Source of the DNA: CAVTWJ01 sp963849485
GTDB lineage: Bacteria > Oederibacteriota > Muellerivitia > Muellerivitales > Muellerivitaceae
Direction of reading: 5' to 3'
NCBI GenBank assembly: GCA_963849485.1
Contig: CAWKIF010000020.1
Location: 1 to 64,000, forward strand
Length of the DNA stretch: 64,000 bases
Part shown: positions 34,108 to 43,580 of the stretch, one piece after another
How positions within the stretch are numbered: the first letter of the stretch is position 1
How the letters are laid out: every line of letters begins with the position of its first letter
The notes under the pieces: generated by a model
What the model saw: the letters and a program-made list of their open reading frames with translations, nothing else
Database searches by the model: none
Told to the model about the DNA's origin: nothing
Program-made: the position numbers and the translations under genes

Positions 34108-37100
34108 TTATTTGCTTTTATCATCCAGGATTCGTCGGATTTGTTGTACCAACTCCTCCATCATGAAGGGTTTTTTAATCAACCGAAGTTTCGGGTCCAG
34201 GATCCCCTTGCTGGAGAGGATCTTCTTCGGGTACCCCGACATGAAAAGAACCTTCATCTTGGGCCGGCTCTGGGCCAATTCCTCCGCGACTTGCCGGCCA
34301 TTCAGTTTGGGCATGACCGTATCGGTCAGGAGAAGATGGATGGGCTCCTTGTAGTTCCAGCTTAACCGGATGGCCTCGCTTCCATCCTCCGCCGCGAGGA
34401 CCTTGTAACCGTATTTACCCAGGGCCTTCACTACAATATTCCTCAAGGGCGCCTCATCTTCCACCACCAGGATGGTTTCCGACCCCTCGGAAAAAAGGGG
34501 TTCGGCTTGGTTGGCGGGGACAGCTATTTCCGGCTGAACCTGGGCAGGGAAATAGATGGTGAATTCCGTTCCTTTCCCTAACTCGGTTTGAATGTGAATT
34601 TGCCCGTTCCACTGGCTCACGATGCCGTAAACGGTGGAAAGCCCCAACCCCGTTCCTTTTCCCTTTTTAGTGGTAAAAAAAGGTTCGAAGATTTTCTTTT
34701 GGGTCTCGGCATCCATGCCCACGCCCGTATCCATGACGGAAAGTTTCACTTGGGGCCCGAAACCCGGCAGGAAGCTTTCAATGAGTGGCTTTTCATTTCG
34801 AGTCCGAATGGTCAGTTTCCCGCCTTGGGGCATGGCGTCCCTCGCGTTGAGGGCGAGGTTGAGGATGACCTGCTGAATTTGGGCGGGATCGGCGAAAATG
34901 CATTTCAAATCCTGGTCCAAATCGATATTGAGTTCGACGGAGGCGTCAATAAGTCTTTTAAGCATTTTGTTCATGTCCCGGCATATATCGTTGAGTTGGA
35001 CATTTTTAGGCTCGGTGATATGTTTCTGGCCCAACAAAAGAAGTTGATGCGTTAATTCGGCGCCGTTCTTTACGGCCTTCCGGATTTCATCGATTTCTTC
35101 CCGGTGGGTTCCCTGGAAATTCTTGTCGTCCAAAATAAAATCGGCGTTTCCACCGATCACACTCAAGAGGTTATTGAAATCATGGGCCACTCCTCCCGCC
35201 AAACGGCCGATGGCCTCCATTTTTTGGGCCTGTTTGATTTGCTCTTCCTGATTCTTCAGGGTTGTTTCAATTTCTTTATGCTGAGTCACATCCATGGACA
35301 TGACCGTCACCCCCATCACCCGGCCTTGGCTGTCCCGGTAAGGAATCAGAGTGCTGGAAAGATGGATAAGCTTTCCACTTTTGTTCTTTCGGATGGACTC
35401 TGCGTTCGAAAAGACGTTTCCTTCCAAAACCTTTTTTCGAATGGCCCAAAAATGTTCCCTTTGATCCTCCGGCACGAACAATTCCACGGGTTTTCCCATA
35501 ACTTCTTCGGGTGCGTAGCCATACATCACCGAGGCCGCGTGGTTGCATTGAATGATCAACCCGGCTACATCCGAGGTCATGATCGCGTATGGCGTATTCT
35601 CGATAATATCCGCAAGACGTTCCCGCGCTTCCTGAGCTTTTTTCACCTCCGAGACATCCCTCACGATCACGGTGACGCCTTGAATCTTCCCCTTGGAATC
35701 CCTGATCGCGGACTGGGTGATGGAAGCGTCAAACCATTCCCCATTTTTCTTCCGGCGTTTGGTCTCGAAATTCAGGACCAACCCTTTTTCAGCAACCCTT
35801 TCAAGCATTTGATCTATTTCATCTTTTTTTTCTTCCGGGGTGACATCCCTGATATTTCTTCCGAGGATCTCACCCGCGCGGTAGCCATAAAGGCTCTCGG
35901 CGCCTTGGTTCCAACTAAGGATATTCCCCCGCAAGTCACTGCTGATAATGGCGTCGGGAGCGTTCTCGACGATATCCGCCAGCCTTTCCTGGGCTTCCCT
36001 GGCCTTTTTGGATCCTGTTATATCCCGGATCACCATCGTCACCCCGCGAATGATCCCTTCCTCATCCTTTAAGGGGGAGAAGGTCACCGCGGCATCAAAG
36101 GGCTCCCCTCTCTTTTTCAAGCATTCCATTTCATGGTCGATGATTGTTTTGCCTTTCATGACCCCTTCTACCAGATTCCGCACTTCCTCTTCCTGAGGCC
36201 CGGGTATTAGCTTCGTGACGCTTGTCCCCATCACCTCTTGAGCCTGATAGCCGAACATTTTTTCCGCGGCCTTATTCCAGGTCTGGATATTGCTCTCCCG
36301 ATCCGAGCTGACGATGGCGTCCCCCGTGTATTCCAGCACGCTCGCCAACAAATCCTTGACTTCCATGGATTTCTTGCGTTCGGTGATATCCTCCAGCATT
36401 CCAAAGGCCATGGGGGGAGCTCCTTCCGCCGTCTTAAATGGCGTCACTACCATATGGCCCCAAAACCATTCCCCGTTCCTGCGCTGGTAGCGCCTTTCCA
36501 CTTCGTACTGGCCGGTTTCTCCCCGGAACATTTTTTCCAGGTTTTCCCGGGCTTGCGGCAGGTCGACCGGGGGGATGAACTCCAGATAAGAACGTCCGAT
36601 GAGCTCTTGGGCGGTATAACCGAGCATTTGGCAGTATTTTGGGTTGATCATTAACACCTTGGCGTCTTGATCCACCAGACCCATGCCGATTGGGCTGTCC
36701 TCGAATAAATTTCTGAATCTTGCTTCGCTCTGTTCCAAAGCCTGGCTAGCATGGATCTTTTCGGTTACATCTTCCCCTACGACAGTGACTCCGGTGAGTT
36801 TTCCGGAAGTATCCCGCACGGGGAATATGTTAGAAATGACGTTAATCCGGCGGCCATCCTTCCGCATCCGAACCGTTTCTAAATTGAGCAGGGTCTTTCC
36901 CGCCCACATATTCTCTCGAACGAATTGAACCTCTCCCCTTTTCTCGGGCGGCTCCAATATGTCCGAACGGCGTCCAATCATTTCCTCGGCGGTATAACCG
37001 AATATTTTCTCGGCGCCCTTTCCCCAATGGGTGATTTTACCCGTTTCATCGCCGCTATAGATAATGTTGGGGGAGTTCTCGAATATCGAAGTAAGCTTTT

Positions 37101-39390
37101 GACCCAATTCGAGGAACTGTTTTCGGTCACTGATGTCCTCGAACATTCCCAACAGAAGCGACACTTCATTTAGGTCGCTTTCCAAGGCCACCACGACCAA
37201 ATGGCACCAAATCCATCGCCCATCCTTGTGCCGGTAGCGCTTTTCAGTCTCGTGAACATGTTGGGCGCCCGCTAATGTCTGTTGAAGCGACAGCTGATCC
37301 TTTTCGACATCCTCCGGGTGGGTCAAGTTATAGATGGAGGTATCTATGATTTCGGTAGGTTCATACCCCAGTATCTGGCAAAACTTGGGATTGACGACCC
37401 GCAAAATGCCGTTTTGGGTTCCCAAGACCATCCCGAAGGGGCTTCGATTAAATATGTTTTTAAAGCGGGCCTCGCTGTCCTCCAGGGCCTTTTGGGACAG
37501 GACTTTTTGTGAGATGTCCTGGCCGATCCCCGTGACCCCCACCATACGGCCCAACGAATCATGGACAGGAAATAGATGGTAATCCAAATGGACCCGGCTT
37601 CCGTCTTTTCTCTGGCGGATGGTCTCGTAATGCTGGAAGGGCTGGCCGCCGTAAATGGCTTTCCTTATTTCTGAAATTTCCCCCTTTTTTTCAATCGGTT
37701 CAAACATTTCGTTTCTTTGCCCCAACACCTCTTCCGCCTTGTAGCCGCTGATCTTTTCAGCGCCCTTGTTCCAATAAGTGATCCTTCCCTCGAGGTCGGT
37801 GTTGAGGATGATGACCGGAGCTTCCTCGAGAATCTCGGAAACCTTCTGGTTTTGTTCAACGACCTTTTTTTTCTCGGTGAGATCCAAGCCGATCGCCGTG
37901 ACCCCCGCCAATTGCCCCCCGGAATCCAGAACCGGAAAAAGATGGTATTCCATCGGGACCAGGCTTCCGTCCTTTTTCCGGCGGATTGTTTCGTAATGAA
38001 CAATCGATTTGCCGGAATAAATCTCATTGCGGAGCAATCCCATCTCGCCTTTCGTTTCCGGGGTTTCCATGACTTCAGCTCTTTGACCGATGATTTCCTC
38101 GGCGGGGTACCCGAAGATCCTCTCCGCTCCCCGGTTCCAAAGGGTGATTTTCCCCTCTTTATCAGTGCTTACAATGGCGGCCGGAACATTCTCCAGGATG
38201 CCGGAAAGCTTTTTGGCGGTCTCAAGGGATTTGTACATCCCCGAGATATCCCGGGTGATGACCGAAACCCGACTGATGTTTCCTTGAGGGTCCTGAACGG
38301 GTGAAAGTGTGACGGAAACAGGAAGCGGACGGCCAACTTTTGTCAGGTGGCCCGCTTGAAAGGTATCCAAAGATTTACCCGATAAAATCACATCTATTTT
38401 CCCCTGAAAAATCGCGGCCTCCTCGGGAGGCATAAGGTTCGAAAAATGCCTGCCGCTGATTTCCTCAGGGGGATATCCATAAATTTTACGGGCTGCGGGG
38501 TTCCAACTCAGGATCGCACCCTCTCCGGAAAGGGTGAAGATGGCATCATTGGAAGTTTCCACGATCAGGGAAAGGCGTTCGGCGGTCTGCTGGGCCTTCT
38601 TGTGCTCGGAGATATCCCGGTAATTGAGGATAATGGCCCGTTTGTTGAAAACCTGGACCAGCTCGCTTTTTCCCATAAACTCCAGCTGACGCCAGGTCCC
38701 GTCCTTGTGTTTCGCTCGGAATTCCTCCCGCAGGATAGCCCCGGGGTTGTCGGTGGCCCGCTTCAACACCCGCATGGCCCGTAAATATTCCAGAGGATGA
38801 AGCAGGGTGAACATGTTCATATTCATGGCTTCTTCCCGGGTATACCCCAGGATCTGCTCAACCGACAAGCTGGTGTAAAGGAGGGTGCCATCCAGGGCCA
38901 TGACCCCTATCCCGTCCATGGCATGATCCAGAACGGCCTTGTATAGCTCTTCTTTTTCCCTTATGGACTTTTCCGATTGACGGCGTTCCAGCGCGTACCG
39001 GATGGAGCGTTCCAACGCGGCTGGGCTCAATTCACTCAGGCAAAGGTAATCCGTGGCCCCCAGGCGGAGGGCTTCCACAGCCCCCGAGGCTTCTTCCAAG
39101 CGGGTTAAAAGAATGATGGGCAGCCCCCGCTGCCTCAAAAATGAAGTATGAAGAAAATTAACGGTTTGGGAGGGGTCCGATCCTTCCACCAATAGGCAGA
39201 TTTGAAAAGCGGGGTTCATAAAGGCTTTAGAGGCCCGGGTCAAATCGGCGACCCTTTCGGTCGAGAAAGACATGCCATTCGCATTTCCTAGCATTCTTTC
39301 AAGATGGTGGAAATTTTTTTCATCCTGGCAAATCAAGAGCAACGGGATTTTTTCCAGCTCAAGGGGGGAGGAATCTGGGGAGGATTTCAT
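34108..39390 (-). CDS. hybrid histidine kinase with about ten PAS domains
   Basis: 1760 residues, soluble throughout. Order: a degenerate receiver (about 10-135; the phospho-Asp position reads LLVEGSD), ten PAS domains in tandem (about 145-1385), HisKA with GRLAGGVAHDFNNLLSVIGG (about 1395-1460), HATPase (1510-1625; NLALNARDAM, DTGVGMDAET, GTGLGLSTVYG), and a C-terminal receiver with a normal Asp (LLLTDTVMPKLNG). PAS domains 3, 4 and 6 share the unusual 'WNKGAEKIxGYxAEEVxGQR' repeat, so the array grew by internal duplication. Ligands are unknown; heme or flavin binding cannot be read from sequence. The HDFNN box marks the HisKA_4-like subgroup. Confidence 0.92.
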   Translation of the reverse strand: MKSSPDSSPLELEKIPLLLICQDEKNFHHLERMLGNANGMSFSTERVADLTRASKAFMNPAFQICLLVEGSDPSQTVNFLHTSFLRQRGLPIILLTRLEEASGAVEALRLGATDYLCLSELSPAALERSIRYALERRQSEKSIREKEELYKAVLDHAMDGIGVMALDGTLLYTSLSVEQILGYTREEAMNMNMFTLLHPLEYLRAMRVLKRATDNPGAILREEFRAKHKDGTWRQLEFMGKSELVQVFNKRAIILNYRDISEHKKAQQTAERLSLIVETSNDAIFTLSGEGAILSWNPAARKIYGYPPEEISGRHFSNLMPPEEAAIFQGKIDVILSGKSLDTFQAGHLTKVGRPLPVSVTLSPVQDPQGNISRVSVITRDISGMYKSLETAKKLSGILENVPAAIVSTDKEGKITLWNRGAERIFGYPAEEIIGQRAEVMETPETKGEMGLLRNEIYSGKSIVHYETIRRKKDGSLVPMEYHLFPVLDSGGQLAGVTAIGLDLTEKKKVVEQNQKVSEILEEAPVIILNTDLEGRITYWNKGAEKISGYKAEEVLGQRNEMFEPIEKKGEISEIRKAIYGGQPFQHYETIRQRKDGSRVHLDYHLFPVHDSLGRMVGVTGIGQDISQKVLSQKALEDSEARFKNIFNRSPFGMVLGTQNGILRVVNPKFCQILGYEPTEIIDTSIYNLTHPEDVEKDQLSLQQTLAGAQHVHETEKRYRHKDGRWIWCHLVVVALESDLNEVSLLLGMFEDISDRKQFLELGQKLTSIFENSPNIIYSGDETGKITHWGKGAEKIFGYTAEEMIGRRSDILEPPEKRGEVQFVRENMWAGKTLLNLETVRMRKDGRRINVISNIFPVRDTSGKLTGVTVVGEDVTEKIHASQALEQSEARFRNLFEDSPIGMGLVDQDAKVLMINPKYCQMLGYTAQELIGRSYLEFIPPVDLPQARENLEKMFRGETGQYEVERRYQRRNGEWFWGHMVVTPFKTAEGAPPMAFGMLEDITERKKSMEVKDLLASVLEYTGDAIVSSDRESNIQTWNKAAEKMFGYQAQEVMGTSVTKLIPGPQEEEVRNLVEGVMKGKTIIDHEMECLKKRGEPFDAAVTFSPLKDEEGIIRGVTMVIRDITGSKKAREAQERLADIVENAPDAIISSDLRGNILSWNQGAESLYGYRAGEILGRNIRDVTPEEKKDEIDQMLERVAEKGLVLNFETKRRKKNGEWFDASITQSAIRDSKGKIQGVTVIVRDVSEVKKAQEARERLADIIENTPYAIMTSDVAGLIIQCNHAASVMYGYAPEEVMGKPVELFVPEDQREHFWAIRKKVLEGNVFSNAESIRKNKSGKLIHLSSTLIPYRDSQGRVMGVTVMSMDVTQHKEIETTLKNQEEQIKQAQKMEAIGRLAGGVAHDFNNLLSVIGGNADFILDDKNFQGTHREEIDEIRKAVKNGAELTHQLLLLGQKHITEPKNVQLNDICRDMNKMLKRLIDASVELNIDLDQDLKCIFADPAQIQQVILNLALNARDAMPQGGKLTIRTRNEKPLIESFLPGFGPQVKLSVMDTGVGMDAETQKKIFEPFFTTKKGKGTGLGLSTVYGIVSQWNGQIHIQTELGKGTEFTIYFPAQVQPEIAVPANQAEPLFSEGSETILVVEDEAPLRNIVVKALGKYGYKVLAAEDGSEAIRLSWNYKEPIHLLLTDTVMPKLNGRQVAEELAQSRPKMKVLFMSGYPKKILSSKGILDPKLRLIKKPFMMEELVQQIRRILDDKSK

Positions 39391-39666
39391 ACCATAAGCC
39401 TTTTTCCGGGCAAAATTGAAACCGGCTCCGGCTTGAACGCTTTGATGTCTTTCATTCTATCATTCATGCAGGGAGCGGAAAAAACGGAAAGAGGGTTTTT
39501 AAGGACGGATTACAGGACATGGGTAAAATTTTCCCAACTATGATATGGACATATATGAGGCAGTCTCTCCCTTTATTGTTCTTACCCCGGGAGAATGTGA
39601 AAAAATCGGTCCGGCGTACCTTTAATAGGGATCTCTACCCTCTTCCTTCACACTAGTCCGGCTGGA
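39391..39666. other. gap without a recognisable gene
   Basis: 276 bases between the large kinase and the frameshifted receiver gene. No protein frame, hairpin terminator or repeat family member was seen. It should hold the promoter of the large kinase, but no clear -35/-10 pair stands out. Confidence 0.5.
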
Positions 39667-40059
39667 TCAAGCCGCGTGGTGGGCTAATCTCACGTCCAGG
39701 ATTTCACTTATCTTTTTTTCAATAGCTCCATATTCACTGGTTTCGCGAAGAAACCGTCGATATGGTTTTCCTTGAGGTTGAAGTCGTTTTCCATTCCTTT
39801 AAAAGCCGAAACCACCAGGATCGGCATGCCGGGATGTTCGGACCTAATCCAAGGAATCATTTCCAGGGCATGCATGTCGGGCATCTTGATATCCGTTAAC
39901 ACCAGGTCGATGGGATGGTCTTCCAGAAGCCCCAAGGCTTGCAGGCCGTTGGCAGCGGGATAGAACCCTGTACCCCTCCTCATAAAGTTCGTCCAGGTAA
40001 AGGAGCCTGGAGTTATCCTCGTCCTCCGCCACCAAGATTGAGAATTCATTTTGATTCAT
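39667..40059 (-). pseudogene. single-domain response regulator, frameshifted twice
   Basis: From the ATG at 40059, FSILVAEDEDNSRLLYLDEL runs to YRVLS. One surplus C in CCC near 39968 shifts to AANGLQALGLLEDHPIDLVL then TDIKMPDMHALE. At the A7 run near 39722 one base is lacking, after which ISEILDVRLAHHAA ends at 39667. The joined protein of about 130 residues has all receiver residues (EDED, TDIKMP, VVSAF, AKPVNM). It follows the paralogous kinase by 3 bases, mirroring the pair at 27370-30577. Two homopolymer indels in one short gene make sequencing error as likely as decay. Confidence 0.7.
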
Positions 40060-40062
40060 GAT

Positions 40063-41922
40063 TCATCCTCCCATTGTGACCGGCAAATATATAGAAAAAG
40101 CCGTTCCCTTCCCCAAGTCACTTTCCACGTCCAAGGTTCCCCCATGGGCTGTCACAAGTTTGTGGCAGATGCTTAATCCCAAACCAGTGCCCGTGATCTT
40201 GGTGGTAAAAAAAGGCTGGAAAATCTTGGAAAGGTTCTCGGGGGAGATGCCGCAACCCGTGTCCTGAAGGGTGACGACGACCATTTTTTCTTGGAGGAAC
40301 AACTGTTGATAAAGAAGGCCCTTATTGGTGGCGCCTTCCCCTTGAGGTAAAAAGCCGTCCAGGAGCTTGGTTTTCAAGGTTAATCTACCGCCTTGGGGCA
40401 TCGCCTGGAGGGCGTTGAGGATCAGATTCAGTAAAACCTGCCTAATTTTGGATAGGTCCGCCTCCACCTTCGGAAGACCGGGAGTGAATTCTTCTTGCAC
40501 GATCACCTGGCATTTTTCGATCTTTTCATTAAGGAACGACGCCGTTTCCCGGAGGATTTGGTGCAGATCCAGGAAGGATGGGTGAAGGGTATCCGCGCGG
40601 CTGTAGTCCAGGATCTCGTTGACTATTTGATCCATCCGGCCGACTTCCTCGACGATGATGTCGGAGTACTTTTTAAGGGCGGGATCATCGATCTTAGCCG
40701 AAAGCCTTTTGGAAAAACCCTGGACGGCGTTGAGGGGGTTCTTGATTTCATGGGCCATCCCCGCCGCCATTTCCCCCAAGGCGGAAAACCGCTCGCTTCG
40801 GATCAGCTGCCGTTCCAGTTGTTTCAAGAGGGAAATATCCTTCAGAGTCGCGATGGCCCCGATGACCTGCCCATTCACGCCCCTTAAAAGCGACGTTTCC
40901 AAATTAACCGGGACCACTTCCGAACGGGTTGATTTGAGTTCCAGATGGTCGATGAGGAAGGTTTTTTCCTCCACCAATGTCCGCTGGAGGGCCCGGGCCA
41001 AGGGCAGGAGGTTTTCCGGAAACTGATCCAGGCCCAATTCCGCCATTTCAGCCTCGATGCAACCCGTGATCTGGCGGGCGCCCGAGTTGAAGGTTCGGAC
41101 TTTACCGTCTTTTTGAACGACGATGATCCCCGTTTTGATCGAGGAAAGGACACAGTGGTGGTATTCGAGAAGACTTTTTAGTTTCCGGTTGGTTTCGGTC
41201 AGTTTCAAGGCGGAGGAATCCGCCTGGGCGGCCAGGATCCGGTTTAAGTTCTGAAGCCTCTCGGACTCTTCCTTATGTTGTTTGGTATCCATCGCTAAAA
41301 ATCCGCTCATCGTCGCGGCCACAATGAGGAAGGGAAACCGAACCAGGAAATTGGTTTCACCTACTAGAAAATTCCCCGTCTCACGGAATTCCAGGAAACC
41401 GTACAAAAGACAGGAGACGCCCGCCACCAGACAGACGCTTTTCACATCCTGGGAGAGGGCGGATATGAACACCGTGGTGAAAAACACAAGAAATAGGTCG
41501 GTGTCAGCTAACCCCGCCAGGAACAAACCCGCAGAGATGAAACAGATATCCATGAGAAATATTGCGGAAAAGGCCAGTTTGTTCTCCAGCCATTCTTTTT
41601 TAATGAAGAACAAACCGATAACCGAGACTCCATATAAACCAAGGTAGAGACCCAGGACAAAATTGGAAACCGTCAAATACTGGTGATCGGAATTAAAAAG
41701 CAGCACGAGAATGACCAAAAGAAAGAGAGCCCTTAACATCCCCAGTGATTCCTTCTTGGTATGCTTAAACTCGAATCGGAGCTGGTGGACAGCACTAGGA
41801 ACCACGTCATTTCCAATGATGGGTCGGGGTTGTTCCCAAAAAATTGCACTATTCATGTTGTAATTGGAAAGCAACCAACGTGCCAAAACCAGAGATGAAA
41901 TATCGGGGTTTTGATGAGACAT
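40063..41922 (-). CDS. membrane sensor histidine kinase
   Basis: 619 residues: about six membrane helices (95-260), coiled coil, PAS (285-395), HisKA with the His in AAGMAHEIKNPLNAV (about 410-480), and HATPase (515-615; NLILNALQAM, DTGCGISPEN, GTGLGLSICHK). It is a paralogue of the kinase at 27743-30577, sharing the membrane block and PAS ('VVQKDGKVRTFNSGARQITG' against 'VVAHGDEKVRTFNVAASRIT') but lacking the N-terminal receiver and the second ATPase domain. Its partner is the receiver immediately downstream. The start is uncertain because no good ribosome site precedes 41922. Confidence 0.88.
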   Translation of the reverse strand: MSHQNPDISSLVLARWLLSNYNMNSAIFWEQPRPIIGNDVVPSAVHQLRFEFKHTKKESLGMLRALFLLVILVLLFNSDHQYLTVSNFVLGLYLGLYGVSVIGLFFIKKEWLENKLAFSAIFLMDICFISAGLFLAGLADTDLFLVFFTTVFISALSQDVKSVCLVAGVSCLLYGFLEFRETGNFLVGETNFLVRFPFLIVAATMSGFLAMDTKQHKEESERLQNLNRILAAQADSSALKLTETNRKLKSLLEYHHCVLSSIKTGIIVVQKDGKVRTFNSGARQITGCIEAEMAELGLDQFPENLLPLARALQRTLVEEKTFLIDHLELKSTRSEVVPVNLETSLLRGVNGQVIGAIATLKDISLLKQLERQLIRSERFSALGEMAAGMAHEIKNPLNAVQGFSKRLSAKIDDPALKKYSDIIVEEVGRMDQIVNEILDYSRADTLHPSFLDLHQILRETASFLNEKIEKCQVIVQEEFTPGLPKVEADLSKIRQVLLNLILNALQAMPQGGRLTLKTKLLDGFLPQGEGATNKGLLYQQLFLQEKMVVVTLQDTGCGISPENLSKIFQPFFTTKITGTGLGLSICHKLVTAHGGTLDVESDLGKGTAFSIYLPVTMGG

Positions 41923-41951
41923 GAAAAAAAAGGGGGTCGATTCAATCCACC

Positions 41952-41966
41952 GGGTAATACTTACCC
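41952..41966. promoter_or_regulatory. GGGTAA-N3-TTACCC palindrome
   Basis: GGGTAA TAC TTACCC, 30 bases upstream of the membrane kinase start. Same half-sites and spacing as 32590-32604 before the NtrC-type regulator. Confidence 0.5.
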
Positions 41967-42106
41967 TCTCGACTTGATGTTAAATAGCGAGGATGATTTA
42001 GGTTCACCTTCCTTATTTTTGACCTTCTTGATTAAAAGGTATTCGTTGGGTAACTACTGGATTTCTAAATACCGCCAACCTATGTTCTTTTCGAGGGGGA
42101 GATAAA

Positions 42107-42958
42107 ATGAAAAAGGAAAAATACCGCAAGATCGCTCAAATCATCAAGGGTTTGCCAACCTCCGACGGAGCCGGGGTTAAGTTGAAACGAATTATCGGCA
42201 CCCGGGAGTTGGACCACCTCGATCCTTTTCTTCTATTAGATGAGTTCAAAAACGACCAGCCGGAGGATTACGCGGCGGGTTTTCCCGACCACCCTCACCG
42301 GGGTTTCGAGACCGTAACCTATATGATGGCGGGCGCCTTCACCCACCGGGATTCCAAGGGACACGAGGGCCACCTGACTGCCGGTTCCATTCAATGGATG
42401 ACCGCGGGACGCGGAATTATCCACAGTGAAATGCCGGAACAAACCGACGGGTTAGCCTGGGGTTTCCAACTTTGGCTCAATCTCCCAGCCAAGCTGAAGA
42501 TGACCGAACCCCGGTACCAGGACATCCCACCGGAATCCTTGCCAATCGTGGATAAGCCGGGTCTAAGGGTGAAGGTTTTAGCGGGGGAATACGAGGGTAC
42601 AAAAAGCCCGGCCCAATCCTTTATCCCCTTTACCTACTTGGATGTGAAATTGGATCAGGGTTCAGAATTTTTATTGCCCGTTCCGGAAGATCAAAACGCC
42701 TTTATCTACGTCATTGAGGGCCAAGTTTATTCCGGCGGGGATAACTCCCAACCGGTGGTTCCCGCGGATCACCTGGGTATTTGGGGCAAGGGTGATGCCG
42801 TTAAAATCCATTCCGCCGGTCCTTCATCCGCCCATTTCTTATTTGGCAGCGCCAGGAAACTCCAGGAACCCATCGCCCGGGGAGGGCCTTTTGTGATGAA
42901 TACGGTGGGAGAATTAAAACAGGCCTTTTCGGATTATCAGTCTGGGAGGTTGGGTTGA
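42107..42958 (+). CDS. pirin family protein
   Basis: A 283-residue bicupin. The N-terminal cupin has LDHLDPFLLLDEFKND, the metal-site motif FPDHPHRGFETVTYMMAG with His residues, and HLTAGSIQWMTAGRGIIHSE. The C-terminal cupin lacks a metal site (GSEFLLPVPEDQNAFIYVIE). Bacterial pirins such as YhhW oxidise quercetin or act as redox-linked regulators; the role here is unknown. GAGGGGGAG precedes the start. Single gene. Confidence 0.92.
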   Translation: MKKEKYRKIAQIIKGLPTSDGAGVKLKRIIGTRELDHLDPFLLLDEFKNDQPEDYAAGFPDHPHRGFETVTYMMAGAFTHRDSKGHEGHLTAGSIQWMTAGRGIIHSEMPEQTDGLAWGFQLWLNLPAKLKMTEPRYQDIPPESLPIVDKPGLRVKVLAGEYEGTKSPAQSFIPFTYLDVKLDQGSEFLLPVPEDQNAFIYVIEGQVYSGGDNSQPVVPADHLGIWGKGDAVKIHSAGPSSAHFLFGSARKLQEPIARGGPFVMNTVGELKQAFSDYQSGRLG

Positions 42959-43108
42959 AACGGTTACAAAGGCGGAAAATTGACAATTTGAATTTTATTT
43001 GATCGTTACATCAATACAAACCCTCCCTGTCCGCTTTCAAAGAGTGACCTGCCTTTAAACTTTTCAATATTCTTCATCTCATTAATCGATGATCGTGGCA
43101 TAATTCCA

Positions 43109-43492
43109 ATGTCGATTCAAAAACAACCTATTGGACTCAACAACGCCATGGATCAATATCAACTCGCGGGCCATCATGTAAGAATCCTCTGGAAGGATTC
43201 ACTGTCTAAAACCACCAATAAATCCGAAAACACGATCTTTCGCGGGCAGGTCTATCAAAAAGACGAGTCCGGATTATGGATCTGGGGCCGTTTTTTCCTG
43301 GAAAAAGTGGACACTATTTCACTGCGGGAATTGCCGAAGGACAAGGAAGGGGAGAACAAGCTTTACTTCGCGCCCTGGACTTCCATCGAATCGGTCCAGG
43401 TGATTCTGGAGGGTACAAGGGACCATGAGATCCACCTCTTGATCCTTTCCCGCAAAACCGATGTTATGAAAAGCGCCGCCAGCCGTTCTTAA
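43109..43492 (+). CDS. hypothetical protein, 127 aa
   Basis: A soluble beta-rich protein (AGHHVRILWKDSLSKTTNKS, then FRGQVYQKDESGLWIWGRFF) followed by charged strands. The pattern of short strands with a 'g.V...d..glwi.g' turn is reminiscent of small SH3- or PilZ-like barrels, without a clear family match. The start at 43109 has no strong ribosome site; an internal ATG at 43148 is possible. It ends at a shared terminator with the convergent Crp/Fnr gene. Confidence 0.6.
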   Translation: MSIQKQPIGLNNAMDQYQLAGHHVRILWKDSLSKTTNKSENTIFRGQVYQKDESGLWIWGRFFLEKVDTISLRELPKDKEGENKLYFAPWTSIESVQVILEGTRDHEIHLLILSRKTDVMKSAASRS

Positions 43493-43513
43493 ACGAATCC
43501 AACCCTTCCATAA

Positions 43514-43553
43514 ACAAGAAAAGCCATCCCTATTCAAGGATGGCTTTTCTTGT
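43514..43553. terminator. bidirectional terminator
   Basis: A perfect 16-base stem ACAAGAAAAGCCATCC/GGATGGCTTTTCTTGT with an 8-base loop between two convergent genes. Stretches of T follow in both directions. Confidence 0.9.
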
Positions 43554-43580
43554 ATTAGAACCCTCGCCGGACGGTTGACC

